Positions 9,286-18,004 of a DNA stretch of 48,395 nucleotides are shown here, piece by piece. The DNA comes from Siminovitchia fordii DSM 16014 = CIP 108821 (GTDB lineage: Bacteria; Bacillota; Bacilli; Bacillales; Bacillaceae_C), in NCBI RefSeq assembly GCF_000374565.1, contig NZ_KB894710.1, forward strand, positions 1 through 48,395, given 5' to 3'. The notes beneath the pieces are model-generated. The model was given only the letters and a program-made list of their open reading frames with translations. It was not told the DNA's origin and did no database searches. The translations under genes and the position numbers were made by a program. Every line of letters begins with the position of its first letter. Within the stretch, counting starts at the first letter, position 1.

Positions 9286-9972
9286 ATGAAGATATTAGAA
9301 TTACCAATTGAATTTGAATTTAATGGACAAAAAAATTACATATATCCTAGCTTAATTGTATCGAATAATGAATTAACATTGGTCGATACAGGATATACAA
9401 ATTTCTTGATTTTAATTGAAAATGAAATTCTAAAAAATGGATATGAAATGAAGAATTTAAAGAATATAATCATTACTCACTATGATGATGATCATATAGG
9501 TTCCTTACATGATTTCAAAGAAAAATATCCTTGGATTAACATTATAGCTAGTGAAATTGAATCAAAATACATTAGCGGTGAAATGAAGTCAGAGAGATTG
9601 GTTCAAGCCGAAGAAATGTTAGAAAATATGCCAAAAGAAGAAATAGAATTTGGTAAATGGTTTATACAGCAATTAAAAAATTTGAAGCATATTCCAATTG
9701 ATGAAAAGGTACATGATGGTGATATGATTCTAGATAACAAATGCAGAGTCGTAGCAACACCAGGGCATACTTCAGGACATATTTCATTATATATTCCGAG
9801 TTTAAAAAGTGTAATTACAGGTGATGCAGCTGTTCATAAGAATTATGAATTGGTCGTTGCTAATCCACACTTTTGTTTAAATGTTGAGAAGGCACAACAG
9901 TCCTTAAGAAACATTAAAAATCTTAAGGCTGAAACGTACTATTGTTATCATGGTGGGAAATTTACTTTATAA
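9286..9972 (+). CDS. MBL-fold metallo-hydrolase
   Basis: 228 residues of the metallo-beta-lactamase fold. Ligands visible are TH65YDDDH70 (the HxHxDH motif with Tyr-Asp in the second position), PGH161TSGH, GDAAVH, and YCYHGG near the end. The second metal-site histidine of the canonical HxH is replaced by aspartate (HYD), a known variation. ATG 9286 is preferred because GGAGGAAG lies seven bases before it. The upstream ATG 9265 has no ribosome site. It is a single gene with unknown substrate. The family includes lactonases and glyoxalase II-like enzymes. Confidence 0.8.
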   Translation: MKILELPIEFEFNGQKNYIYPSLIVSNNELTLVDTGYTNFLILIENEILKNGYEMKNLKNIIITHYDDDHIGSLHDFKEKYPWINIIASEIESKYISGEMKSERLVQAEEMLENMPKEEIEFGKWFIQQLKNLKHIPIDEKVHDGDMILDNKCRVVATPGHTSGHISLYIPSLKSVITGDAAVHKNYELVVANPHFCLNVEKAQQSLRNIKNLKAETYYCYHGGKFTL

Positions 9973-10581
9973 TAGGGAGCTAAACGTAAAGGCTCTCGAA
10001 TAAAAAATAATCGTGGAATACAAATAGCAATTATCCTTTAAGAGTGAAGTTTAAAAACAAGATGAGAATAACAGAGAAGGGAAACAAGAGATCAATCTAT
10101 GCTTTGGATTTAGGGAGTTTTCAACCACCCAATTTTTTCCAGTTTTAACTGTCAAAAACTCGATATTTGAAATTAAATTGGTACTCGGAGAAAAAAGTTG
10201 CTACCCTGCTGTTATTAACTTTTTTACCCAATTCTTATTCTGTAGGGAACAGGCTAGCTTCTGATTTTCCACAGTATAAAATATGGTAGTCTTCCGGGCT
10301 ATTTCAAATTGGAAGACCTCCTTCGGTATTTATCCAAGGGAACACACAATGGAGAAATGATTAATTTGCGATGAATAAAAGAGCTTGTTAAAATATGTAT
10401 AGGGGAAAACCCTACATTTTTATTCAATGGAGACCTTATTCATGATTATTCAATTTATGCGTTATAGATAATGAAAGGTATAGACATTTTTTTGCCTGAC
10501 TCATATTTTTTTGAACAATATGACAGGTTTATTTGTCTATGCCTTTTTCATTTATCAAAACGAATGAATGAGGTGTATTTT
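9973..10581. other. Intergenic, degenerate sequence
   Basis: About 600 bases without a supported gene. A hairpin with GTCTTCC and GGAAGAC arms lies near 10292-10318. CCTTCGGTATTTAT nearby resembles CATTCGGTATTTAT at 1304-1317. An open frame from 10471 joins the downstream gene but lacks a ribosome site. Confidence 0.4.
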
Positions 10582-11451
10582 TTGAATAAAAGAATCATGA
10601 GTGCAAATTATGTCAGTAATATCGAATCTATATTTAAGTGTCCAATTTGTGCTTCTTCAATGCAGGTACTAAACACGAAAAGTTTGGTCTGTAGTAATCG
10701 CCATACATTTGACTTTGCCAAGCAAGGGTATGTCAATTTAATCCCTCATACGGTCAAAACAAAGTACAGTAAAGAACTCTTCGAAGCAAGGAAACGGATT
10801 GCGGAATATGGCTTTTTTGAACCTTTGACAAAAACAATTGCTGAATTGATAAATAAACATGTCCTGAAAAATCAAATATATGTCTTGGATACAGGATGTG
10901 GTGAGGGGTCGCACCTAGCTAATTTGTGTAACATGATTGTAAAGGATAAAGAAAACGTTTCAGGCGTCGGAATTGATATTTCTAAAGAAGGAATATTAAT
11001 TGCTGCCAAAAATCATTCAAATAAGGTATGGGCTGTAGCTGATCTTGCGAATACTCCATTTAAAGAAAAGCAGTTTGATGTTATCCTAAATATCCTGTCG
11101 CCATCCAATTATTCTGAATTTACAAGAATACTGAAAAACAATGGTTTTATCGTGAAGGTGGTCCCGGAGACTGAGTATTTGAAGGAATTAAGACAAATCT
11201 ATTTCGATGAACCTGACAAGAAATCTTATTCAAATACAGATACTATTGAGCGGTTCGAGGAGCGTTTTCAGGTGATTGATCGTTCAAGGTTACGTTATAT
11301 AATAAATCTTGAAAAGCCATCCATTCCATCTTTAGTTCAAATGACACCCTTGAGTTGGAGAGCGATAGATGAACGAGTGGACAGCTTTTTAGAGAGAGAG
11401 TCAGTAGGCATAACCGTAGATTTGGTCATATTAATCGGAAAGGGAAAATAA
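10582..11451 (+). CDS. RlmA-type 23S rRNA (guanine-N1) methyltransferase
   Basis: 289 residues. An N-terminal zinc knuckle with Cys20, Cys23, Cys37 and His41 (FKCPIC...CSNRH) is followed by FAKQGYVNL, the RlmA hallmark. The SAM-binding motif DTGCGEGSHL is near residue 102, and the motif NILSPSNYSEF is at about 172. The family methylates G745 (RlmA-I) or G748 (RlmA-II, TlrB type) of 23S rRNA. In Gram-positives the second type is usual and affects tylosin-class binding. TTG 10582 is chosen because GAGGTG lies six bases upstream. ATGs further up have no ribosome site. A terminator follows at 11531. Confidence 0.82.
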   Translation: MNKRIMSANYVSNIESIFKCPICASSMQVLNTKSLVCSNRHTFDFAKQGYVNLIPHTVKTKYSKELFEARKRIAEYGFFEPLTKTIAELINKHVLKNQIYVLDTGCGEGSHLANLCNMIVKDKENVSGVGIDISKEGILIAAKNHSNKVWAVADLANTPFKEKQFDVILNILSPSNYSEFTRILKNNGFIVKVVPETEYLKELRQIYFDEPDKKSYSNTDTIERFEERFQVIDRSRLRYIINLEKPSIPSLVQMTPLSWRAIDERVDSFLERESVGITVDLVILIGKGK

Positions 11452-11530
11452 GAAATATAAATAAGGCAGTCCCATTTCGGTAAGGGTTCTCTTGGGTGAA
11501 AAAATTCAATCATTATATGAATTAGTATTC

Positions 11531-11573
11531 AAAAAGGCATGGAGATTCGCATTGAATTTCCATGCCTTTTTAT
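11531..11573 (+). terminator. Terminator of the RlmA-type gene
   Basis: AAAAAGGCATGGA (11531-11543) pairs with TCCATGCCTTTTT (11559-11571). The stem is 13 bases with a T tail. Confidence 0.85.
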
Positions 11574-11801
11574 TCAGTTTGAAACATCATTAATCATTAG
11601 GGGAAATTTGATTTGAAAAAAGAAATTTGGAAAAAGAGATGGGTATATTCAAATTAAAAGGGAAATCAGCTAGTGGTTAACATTTCAACGAAGAATAGTC
11701 AAAATGAGTATTTGAAGCCTTAAACAAGACGTTAAGCTCATCAACCACTAAAGGAAACTCCTTGTGGTAATGTAAAACGGACGCTTTAAGAGGATAACGA
11801 A

Positions 11802-11844
11802 AAAAACCCAATTTCTTAATGTTAGCTAAGAAATTGGGTTTTTA
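11802..11844. terminator. Bidirectional terminator
   Basis: AAAAACCCAATTTCTTA pairs with TAAGAAATTGGGTTTTT (11802-11818 and 11827-11843). It is a 17-base perfect stem. No intact gene lies between this and the preceding terminator, so a gene or small RNA may once have been here. Confidence 0.8.
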
Positions 11845-12073
11845 ATATGTAGATGTTTTTTTAGTCATTTTTTTGTAAAGCGGGGTTTTTCTTCCGTTGA
11901 ATTTACAATTTTTATGGTCGTGTAAACACATTGATAAAAATGAAAAACTATGTTACATTTATTTAGATACACTAAAAATATGATTTGTGATAAATATATA
12001 CCTATTATAATTGTACATCATAATATCCTTTTTAGTCAACCCCTATTTTTATTTTTTAAAAGGAGTGTTTGAT

Positions 12074-14410
12074 ATGGACATGGAACTTCGCCAGGAGCAA
12101 GAAAGAGTGAACCGTGTAATGGAGACAATTACAGAGCAAATCAAAAGGTTGGAGGGCGAAACTTCCGTGCGTCGGATGGAAGTGGTGAATATCCGCAAAC
12201 ATTTTTGGGATGAAGTAAAGGTTAATATTGATAGCTTCGACGATTATCTTGAAACGATTATTGGCTTGAGACAAGAGGCTCAAGCGCTGTCCGTAAGCCA
12301 GAGCACCCATAGGCATGCATCTAAGCGATTATCTTCGCTGCGGCGTATGCAAGAGGTACCCTATTTTGGACGAATTGATTTCATTGAGGAAGGAACTTCA
12401 ACTGCGGAACGAATCTATATCGGTACCTCTACGCTCACGGATGCAAGCGGAGAAAACTTCCTTATTTACGACTGGAGGGCACCGATCTCGAGTGTCTACT
12501 ACGATTATCAGCCTGGTCCCGCCAAGTATGCTACACCTGGAGGTGTCATCTATGGCACACTGGAGAAAAAGTGGCAATATCTCATCCGCGGCGGCATTAT
12601 CCAATCTATGTTCGATACTAGTCTAACGATTGGTGACGAGATTTTACAGCAGGTGCTTGGTAAAGGTACAGACAAACATATGCACAGTATAGTAGCTACC
12701 ATTCAACAGGAGCAAAACCGGATCATTCGGCAGGATCGCGGGCGGATGCTCATTGTACACGGAGCTGCTGGCAGCGGTAAGACATCAGCTGCCCTGCAGC
12801 GTGTTGCTTATTTACTGTATAAATATCGAGACACGCTGAATGCCGATCAAATCATTCTTTTTTCACCTAATTCGATGTTTAATAGTTATGTTTCCAATGT
12901 GTTGCCAGAACTCGGCGAAGAGAACATGCAGCAGGTCACATTCCAGGAATACTTGGATCATCGACTGAAAAGTGAATTTCAAGTTGAGAATCCTTACGAT
13001 CAATTGGAGTATGTTTTGACTGCAGCGGATAACCCATTATACAGAACAAGGATTGCGGGTATCCGATTCAAAGCTACCACTCATTTTTTTGAGGCGATCA
13101 AATCATACAGGGAGTCGCTGGAATTATCCGGAATGGTATTCAAAGGGATTAGCTTCAGAGGAAAGACTATTGTTACTGCTAAAAAAATTGCAGAAAAGTT
13201 CTATAGCTGCGACACCTCGCTTCGTTTTCATAGCAGACTTGAAAAATTGAAGGATTGGCTAATAAAGCAAATGGATGAAGCCGAGAAGCTTGAACGGAAT
13301 ATGCCATGGGTACAGGAGGAAATCGAACTGCTTAGCAATGAGGATTACTATAGGGCATATACCTACTTAGCGGAAAAACGCGGCTACAAAGGAGAGGCGA
13401 TTCATGATTATGAAATCGAGCATGAAGCGTTAGCCCGCTTGATTGTTCGCCGGAAATTAAAGCCATTGCGAAAACAGATCAAGGCGTTTCGCTTCATTAA
13501 CATGAAGGGTATATACAAACAGTTTTTTGCCGAACCCTTCCGGATTAAACAGTGGATGGGTTTTGAAGCACCTGAAGAGTGGGAAGATATTTGTCTGTTG
13601 ACTGTGAAAATGTTGGATGAAGGTAAACTATTTTATGAAGATGCTACTCCGTTTTTATTGATGAAAGAACTGATTCAGGGCTTTCAGACGAACAGCTCAA
13701 TCAAACATGTACTTGTTGACGAGGCGCAAGATTATTCTCCGTTTCAATTCGAGTTTTTGAAGCGTTTGTTTCCTTCGGCAAGAATGACTGTGCTCGGTGA
13801 CTTTAACCAAGCTATATTCGCCCATGCCAGTGAAATGGTCGATTTCCACACGCTTTCTGGCTTATACGGTCCGGATAAAACGGTTGCGATCAACTTGACC
13901 CGCAGTTATAGATCCACAAAACCGATTGTCGAATTAACACGCAAACTCATACCTGACGGTGAACGGATTACCGCTTTTGAACGTGATGGCGAGAAGCCTA
14001 AATTGACACAGCTGTCTAATCGAGCTGAATTGCATCGTTCCATAGCTTCCAAAGTTGCAGACTTACGCAAACGGCAATATAGCACAATAGCGGTTATATG
14101 CAAATCAGCAGTGGAAAGCACCGCTGCATACGATTCATTGAGCGGCATCGAAGAAATTAAGCTCGTGAAGAGTGGCTCGATTCAATATGAGCAAGGCGTT
14201 GTTGTTATACCGGTATATTTGGCCAAAGGTATCGAATTTGATGCGGTTATTATTTATGATGCATCAGCAGCAGTATACGGGGATGAGAGCCTGCGTAGAT
14301 TGTTTTATACTGCCTGCACCCGGGCCATGCATCACTTGCAACTATACAGTGTTGGCGAACCAAGTCCCTTTTTGCGCGATGTTGCGCCGGAGAGTTTAAT
14401 TTTGAGCTGA
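12074..14410 (+). CDS. helD: RNA polymerase recycling motor HelD
   Basis: 778 residues, a superfamily 1 helicase-like ATPase. An N-terminal coiled-coil arm (about 1-75, RQEQERVNRVMETITEQI) is followed by DWRAPISSVYYDY, typical of HelD. Walker A GAAGSGKT is at residues 230-237, Walker B VDEAQD near 549, RSYRST near 620, and LAKGIEFDAVI with YTACTRAMHHL near the C-terminus. HelD removes stalled RNA polymerase from DNA by inserting its arms into the enzyme, and some homologues protect against rifampicin. Start ATG 12074 follows AAAAGGAGTG. Locally higher GC and different codon choice from its neighbours may indicate transfer. It is a single gene. Confidence 0.9.
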   Translation: MDMELRQEQERVNRVMETITEQIKRLEGETSVRRMEVVNIRKHFWDEVKVNIDSFDDYLETIIGLRQEAQALSVSQSTHRHASKRLSSLRRMQEVPYFGRIDFIEEGTSTAERIYIGTSTLTDASGENFLIYDWRAPISSVYYDYQPGPAKYATPGGVIYGTLEKKWQYLIRGGIIQSMFDTSLTIGDEILQQVLGKGTDKHMHSIVATIQQEQNRIIRQDRGRMLIVHGAAGSGKTSAALQRVAYLLYKYRDTLNADQIILFSPNSMFNSYVSNVLPELGEENMQQVTFQEYLDHRLKSEFQVENPYDQLEYVLTAADNPLYRTRIAGIRFKATTHFFEAIKSYRESLELSGMVFKGISFRGKTIVTAKKIAEKFYSCDTSLRFHSRLEKLKDWLIKQMDEAEKLERNMPWVQEEIELLSNEDYYRAYTYLAEKRGYKGEAIHDYEIEHEALARLIVRRKLKPLRKQIKAFRFINMKGIYKQFFAEPFRIKQWMGFEAPEEWEDICLLTVKMLDEGKLFYEDATPFLLMKELIQGFQTNSSIKHVLVDEAQDYSPFQFEFLKRLFPSARMTVLGDFNQAIFAHASEMVDFHTLSGLYGPDKTVAINLTRSYRSTKPIVELTRKLIPDGERITAFERDGEKPKLTQLSNRAELHRSIASKVADLRKRQYSTIAVICKSAVESTAAYDSLSGIEEIKLVKSGSIQYEQGVVVIPVYLAKGIEFDAVIIYDASAAVYGDESLRRLFYTACTRAMHHLQLYSVGEPSPFLRDVAPESLILS

Positions 14411-14669
14411 GTTAAAAGGGAATGAAGTGTTTGGTTCAGAATTCCATCCAACATCTAGTTCGTATTTATTTGAAAAGGAATGTAATTTTTTTTATAACAG
14501 AAAATAGCAGGGAAGTGAAAGGAGCGTAAATCTTAGATGAGGTTGTGGAAGATAGAGAGGAAAGGCGATGACAAGGAATCTTCTCTGGCGACTTCCTATT
14601 CCGTTAAAAGGCAGATTAATTGAGAACACTTAACAAGCAAATTATAATTAATATATTAAAAAAAAAGGA
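14411..14669. other. Intergenic upstream of the yjdF riboswitch
   Basis: No gene. 14459-14525 resembles 1306-1333 plus about 1400-1440, a likely diverged dispersed repeat. The AT-rich part at 14600-14665 probably holds the promoter. Confidence 0.4.
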
Positions 14670-14785
14670 ATGAAAAAACACGATTCGGTTGGTAGTCCGG
14701 ATGCATCGATATTATAAAGATGCCAGTAACCTTCCCCTCCTCGGGATGTCCATCATCCCAAGACTTTACTGTTAAGAGGAGGGAT
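14670..14785 (+). ncRNA. yjdF-motif riboswitch (azaaromatic-binding)
   Basis: A leader with several conserved blocks directly upstream of yjdF: GATTCGGTTGGTAGTCCGGA, a GCATC/GATGC hairpin (14703-14707 with 14719-14723), CCAGTAACCTTCCCC, a GGGATG/CATCCC hairpin, and AAGACTTTACTGTTAAG. CCCTCCT near 14735 can pair with AGGAGGG at 14776-14782, which is the ribosome binding site, so translation can be switched. The yjdF RNA class lies upstream of yjdF genes in Firmicutes and binds azaaromatic compounds. The borders are approximate. Confidence 0.85.
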
Positions 14786-14789
14786 CGTC

Positions 14790-15200
14790 ATGATCTTGAC
14801 GGATTATGATGGTCAGTTTTGGGTTGGAGTAACTGAAATTCAAGAAAACGGAAGACTGAAAGCTTACCGTTATGTATTTGGTACAGAGCCTAGTGATACT
14901 GAGGTTTTAGAATTTGTAAATGATCGGTTATTTGCTGTCATTACAAAAAGTACGCAGTTAGGGATTAAAGAGAAGAGGAGAGTAAATAAAAGGATTAATC
15001 CTAAACGTCTTCAACGACAGGTAGCCAAGGAAATGAAACAGAAGGGAATTTCAACACAGGCACAAGAGGCGATTAAAGAAGATATTAAGAGACGGAAAAT
15101 GGAAGGGAAAAAACTTGAAAAACAGCGTGATGATGCTTTTAAACAAAAACAATGGGAAATCATAAAACAAAAAGCTAAGAAAAAGCATAAAGGGCGATAA
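14790..15200 (+). CDS. yjdF: YjdF-family protein (DUF2992)
   Basis: 136 residues. An N-terminal beta-rich part (DYDGQFWVGVTEI, RYVFGTEPSDTEVLEFV) is followed by a long, very basic helical tail rich in Lys, Arg and Gln (KRRVNKRINPKRLQRQVAKE and beyond). This is the standard layout of YjdF. Its biochemical function is unknown, and the tail suggests nucleic-acid or ribosome contact. Expression is probably induced by azaaromatic compounds through the preceding riboswitch, which covers the ribosome site. Confidence 0.9.
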   Translation: MILTDYDGQFWVGVTEIQENGRLKAYRYVFGTEPSDTEVLEFVNDRLFAVITKSTQLGIKEKRRVNKRINPKRLQRQVAKEMKQKGISTQAQEAIKEDIKRRKMEGKKLEKQRDDAFKQKQWEIIKQKAKKKHKGR

Positions 15201-15424
15201 ATTATTCAAGAATTGGAACTGTAAACTAAATCTGTTAGTGAGAGAGCGTACGTATGGTCAACAATGAGCCATTTAAAGCCTTGCTGAATGGATGGATAGA
15301 GTAATTTTCCATGACGGGATTTATCCTTTTCGGAACAGGGCTTTTGTCAAATGTTTGGGTAAGCTTGCAGCCAATTGTTAGCAGGGCACCATATATCGAA
15401 GATATCAAAGGAGATAAAAATAAT

Positions 15425-15808
15425 ATGAACATTATTATTACCAGTTTATTTGTACAAGATCAAAACAAGGCACTAGAGTTTTATACAGAAACGCTGGGCT
15501 TTGTAAAAAAGGAGGATGTTCCTGCCGGAGAATTTAGGTGGATAACGCTTGTTTCTCCCGATGATCAGGGCGGTACCGAGCTTTTACTTGAACCGAATCA
15601 GCATCCGGCTGCCAAAGATTATCAAAGTAAGATCTATGCCGATGGCATCCCGGCAACAATGTTTGGGGTTCCAAATGTTCAAAAAGAGTACGAACGATTA
15701 ATGAAGAAAGGCGTGAAGTTTACTAAAGAGCCGACAGAAATGGGCGAAGTAACACTGGCTGTCTTCGACGATACATGCGGAAACCTTATTCAGATAGTGC
15801 AAAAGTAA
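15425..15808 (+). CDS. VOC-family (glyoxalase/dioxygenase-like) protein
   Basis: 127 residues with two beta-alpha-beta-beta-beta halves: NIIITSLFVQDQNKALEFYTETLGF, then GGTELLLEPN, and DGIPATMFGVPNVQKEYERLM to TCGNLIQIVQK. Several usual metal ligands are replaced or unclear. The first ligand position is threonine or serine rather than His, as in many binding-type VOC proteins. ATG 15425 follows AAAGGAGAT, and the long upstream extension of the frame has no family match. Substrate unknown. Confidence 0.8.
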   Translation: MNIIITSLFVQDQNKALEFYTETLGFVKKEDVPAGEFRWITLVSPDDQGGTELLLEPNQHPAAKDYQSKIYADGIPATMFGVPNVQKEYERLMKKGVKFTKEPTEMGEVTLAVFDDTCGNLIQIVQK

Positions 15809-16322
15809 ATTAAAGAAGCAAATTTATACGCAGTTCCAGAGCGTTTGGAAAAGAATGGGGAGGATTTGCCTTTAATTATAACAACCTCGAATCACTAAAC
15901 GAGTTATTATTTAGAATGAAGATTATTTTTTACTTCTTCACAAAGGATGAATCCGTTTTGATCAAAATGGATTCATTTTATTTTCATAAAATCCGGGTTT
16001 GTGAGGTGTTTTTGATCAAGTTATTCCCCCTAAACCACTACTGTTATTTAGTTGGCAACTGAAAGGAAAATAAGGGAATAAGAACGGAGGACATTCAATC
16101 CAAAATCAATAGAATTTCGGGGCGGATCCAATCGGATTTCGCCTTTTTCTTTTGTTCCATATAGATTCAGTCCATTCGTGTTACTTCTAATTGCAATTCA
16201 GTTGTTTTTCATGCTGAGGATACCTTATGGACGAACTTAGTTCTAATCCCTTAAAAGAGGGGATGACAGGTAAATCAATGGTAACACTTATTTCATGGGT
16301 TCGGAAATTGAGTTAATACAGT
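15809..16322. other. Intergenic, terminator and sigma-54 control region
   Basis: No gene. It contains a terminator (15946-15980), a segment resembling 951-1002 (at 15993-16045), a shared TAAATCAATG block (16271-16280) that may bind the sigma-54 activator, and then the promoter at 16323. Confidence 0.5.
15946..15985 (+). terminator. Terminator downstream of the VOC gene
   Basis: GATGAATCCGTTTT pairs with AAAATGGATTCATT (one G-T pair) around a four-base loop, followed by TTATTTT. Confidence 0.7.
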
Positions 16323-16340
16323 TTGGCATGATTCTTGCTT
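16323..16340 (+). promoter_or_regulatory. Sigma-54 (-24/-12) promoter 1
   Basis: TTGGCATGATTCTTGCTT with GG at 16325-16326 and GC at 16337-16338, exactly ten bases apart. Transcription would start near 16350, about 20 bases before the VOC gene. TAAATCAATG lies 45 bases upstream and recurs in related form at the other two sigma-54 promoters. Confidence 0.85.
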
Positions 16341-16370
16341 CAAATAAAGATGTGCGAAAGGAGCGTAACA

Positions 16371-16829
16371 ATGAAAAAAGGAAAAGTGACTGGTTTCATC
16401 CATAACGGGATTACTGTGAAAAATTTGGAGGATGCTCTTGGTTTTTATGTGGATTTGTTAGGTTTTAACCTTTTATCAACTCAAGTAGCCAATAGTGACT
16501 ATATTTTCGACATTGTTGAAATACCTGGTTTAAAAGAGATTAAAATTGCCTTTGTGGAGATCCCAGGTGGACAAGTGATAGAGATTCTAGAGTATGTAGG
16601 GATTGAAACATATCCGGGAAGTGCACGATCTTGTGACTATGGAACTGGACACATTTGCTTGAGAGTTGAAAATCTAGAGTCTCTGTATGAAGAGTTGAAG
16701 GAAAAAGGAGTTAAATTTAAATCCGAAAAGGTGGCTCATATTACTGCTGGTACGAACAAAGGTTCAAAGGCTGTTTATATGCTTGACCCAGACGGATATA
16801 TTATAGAGCTAATGGAAAAACCAGAATAA
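16371..16829 (+). CDS. VOC-family metalloenzyme of the sigma-54 island
   Basis: 152 residues. Four candidate metal ligands are in the expected places: His11 (FIHNGITVKNLEDALGFYVD), Glu in VIEILEY, His in GTGHICLRV, and Glu in YIIELMEK. This is the pattern of active VOC enzymes such as glyoxalase I and methylmalonyl-CoA epimerase. ATG 16371 follows GAAAGGAGCG. The longer frame from 16335 would run through the promoter. It is first in a two-gene sigma-54 operon with an SDR 33 bases downstream. It may epimerise or isomerise an intermediate of the island's pathway. The substrate is unknown. Confidence 0.82.
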   Translation: MKKGKVTGFIHNGITVKNLEDALGFYVDLLGFNLLSTQVANSDYIFDIVEIPGLKEIKIAFVEIPGGQVIEILEYVGIETYPGSARSCDYGTGHICLRVENLESLYEELKEKGVKFKSEKVAHITAGTNKGSKAVYMLDPDGYIIELMEKPE

Positions 16830-16862
16830 CGCTGAAAAAATTCAATGAGAGGAGAAGAAAAA

Positions 16863-17615
16863 TTGAAAGACTTAAGTGGGAAAAAAGCAATTGTAACGGG
16901 CGGAGCTCAAGGTTTAGGTTTAGCGATGGTTGAGGGACTCAGCGAAAATGGTTTAGAAATTTGCATAGTGGACATCTCACCAAAACTAGCTCAAGTCGTA
17001 GAGGGTTTAAAGAACAAAGGGTATAAAGTAGAAGGAGTTTCAGCGGACCTTTCCGAGCAAAGCCGCCTTCCGGAAGTCTTTAAGGAGGCTCTTTCCTCAT
17101 TGGATAATGAAATTGATATTTTGGTCAATAGTGCTGGAATCCATCATCCGATGCCGGCAATGGAGTTACCTGCAGAGAGTTTTCAAAAGATATTGGATGT
17201 AAACGTTACGGCCATGTTCCAATTATGTCGGCTTGCAGCTAACGAAATGAAAAAGAGGGGCAAAGGCAAGATTATTAATATCGCTTCAGTTTTGGGGACA
17301 TTTGGCGGATTTAACGCTTCTGCCTATTCGGCGAGTAAAGGAGCAGTGGTTCAACTGACGAAGTCACTGTCGAACGAGTGGGCGGCAGCCGGCATAAATG
17401 TTAATGCAGTTGCACCAGGATACTATGAGACAGAATTGAATCGTCATATTCTTGGGGACAAAGAAAGATATGACTCTTTAGTGAGCCGTATACCAATGGG
17501 GCGTTTCGGGCAGCCTCAAGAACTGGCGGGGATAGTTGAATTTCTTTCTTCGGATAAATCTAACTATATTAGTGGGGCTGTTATTCCGGTAGATGGTGGG
17601 TTCTTAGGCAGATAA
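16863..17615 (+). CDS. SDR-family dehydrogenase 1
   Basis: 250 residues, classical short-chain dehydrogenase. It has the NAD(P) motif TGGAQGLG near residue 13, an NSAG variant of NNAG, the catalytic Ser in NIASVLG, and Tyr155/Lys159 in YSASK. It ends in GAVIPVDGGFLGR. The acidic residue in IVDIS after beta-2 suggests NAD. It resembles gluconate/KduD-type dehydrogenases. TTG 16863 is chosen because GAGAGGAGAAG precedes it. The second SDR at 27524 shares its length and many motifs (both end in IPVDGG-x-LGR), so the two are paralogues serving one pathway. Confidence 0.85.
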   Translation: MKDLSGKKAIVTGGAQGLGLAMVEGLSENGLEICIVDISPKLAQVVEGLKNKGYKVEGVSADLSEQSRLPEVFKEALSSLDNEIDILVNSAGIHHPMPAMELPAESFQKILDVNVTAMFQLCRLAANEMKKRGKGKIINIASVLGTFGGFNASAYSASKGAVVQLTKSLSNEWAAAGINVNAVAPGYYETELNRHILGDKERYDSLVSRIPMGRFGQPQELAGIVEFLSSDKSNYISGAVIPVDGGFLGR

Positions 17616-17669
17616 AGAGTAGGAATGAATTTTTCATTCTTAAGGAAAACAGTCCAACCTGATCAAGAA

Positions 17670-17697
17670 CTGCTAATGCTTATATTAGCAGTTTTTA
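17670..17697 (+). terminator. Terminator of the VOC-SDR operon
   Basis: CTGCTAAT (17670-17677) pairs with ATTAGCAG (17684-17691), followed by TTTTT. Confidence 0.8.
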
Positions 17698-17703
17698 CTT
17701 GTA

Positions 17704-17726
17704 TTTTTACATCAATGTTGTAAAAA
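17704..17726. promoter_or_regulatory. Inverted repeat upstream of sigma-54 promoter 2
   Basis: TTTTTACA-N7-TGTAAAAA is a perfect 8-base inverted repeat about 60 bases upstream of the -24 element. It contains TACATCAATG, similar to blocks upstream of the other two sigma-54 promoters. It is a candidate enhancer site for the local activator. Confidence 0.5.
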
Positions 17727-17784
17727 TGCATCAAAACATGATGAAATACTAACCATATGATCGGCAATTAAATAGAAATCAATT

Positions 17785-17802
17785 ATGGCATAGTTTTTGC
17801 AT
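17785..17802 (+). promoter_or_regulatory. Sigma-54 (-24/-12) promoter 2
   Basis: TATGGCATAGTTTTTGCATT with GG at 17787-17788 and GC at 17799-17800, ten bases between. It drives the TRAP transporter operon with a leader of about 190 bases. A hairpin TTGACC/GGGTCAA (17969-17990) lies directly before the dctP ribosome site. Confidence 0.85.
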
Positions 17803-18004
17803 TGTATTTTAAAGATAAATAAACAATGGCAGAAGAAGGTGAAATTAGATTTTAAAATTTAAATGATGTGGAAGCGAATACATGAAATGGATTTATTCAA
17901 ATTTATTCAATCAAGCAATCGCGTTAATTTGAAGAATTGTACTTGCGGTTTATCTAGCAATCTTGATATTGACCTGCTTTGACGGGTCAAAAAGGGGGAT
18001 TAAG

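Larger units (their letters stand above)
11452..12073. other. Intergenic with two strong terminators
   Basis: No gene. It carries the rlmA-type terminator (11531-11573), a second bidirectional hairpin (11802-11844) with no obvious gene before it, and the AT-rich promoter region of helD. Confidence 0.5.
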
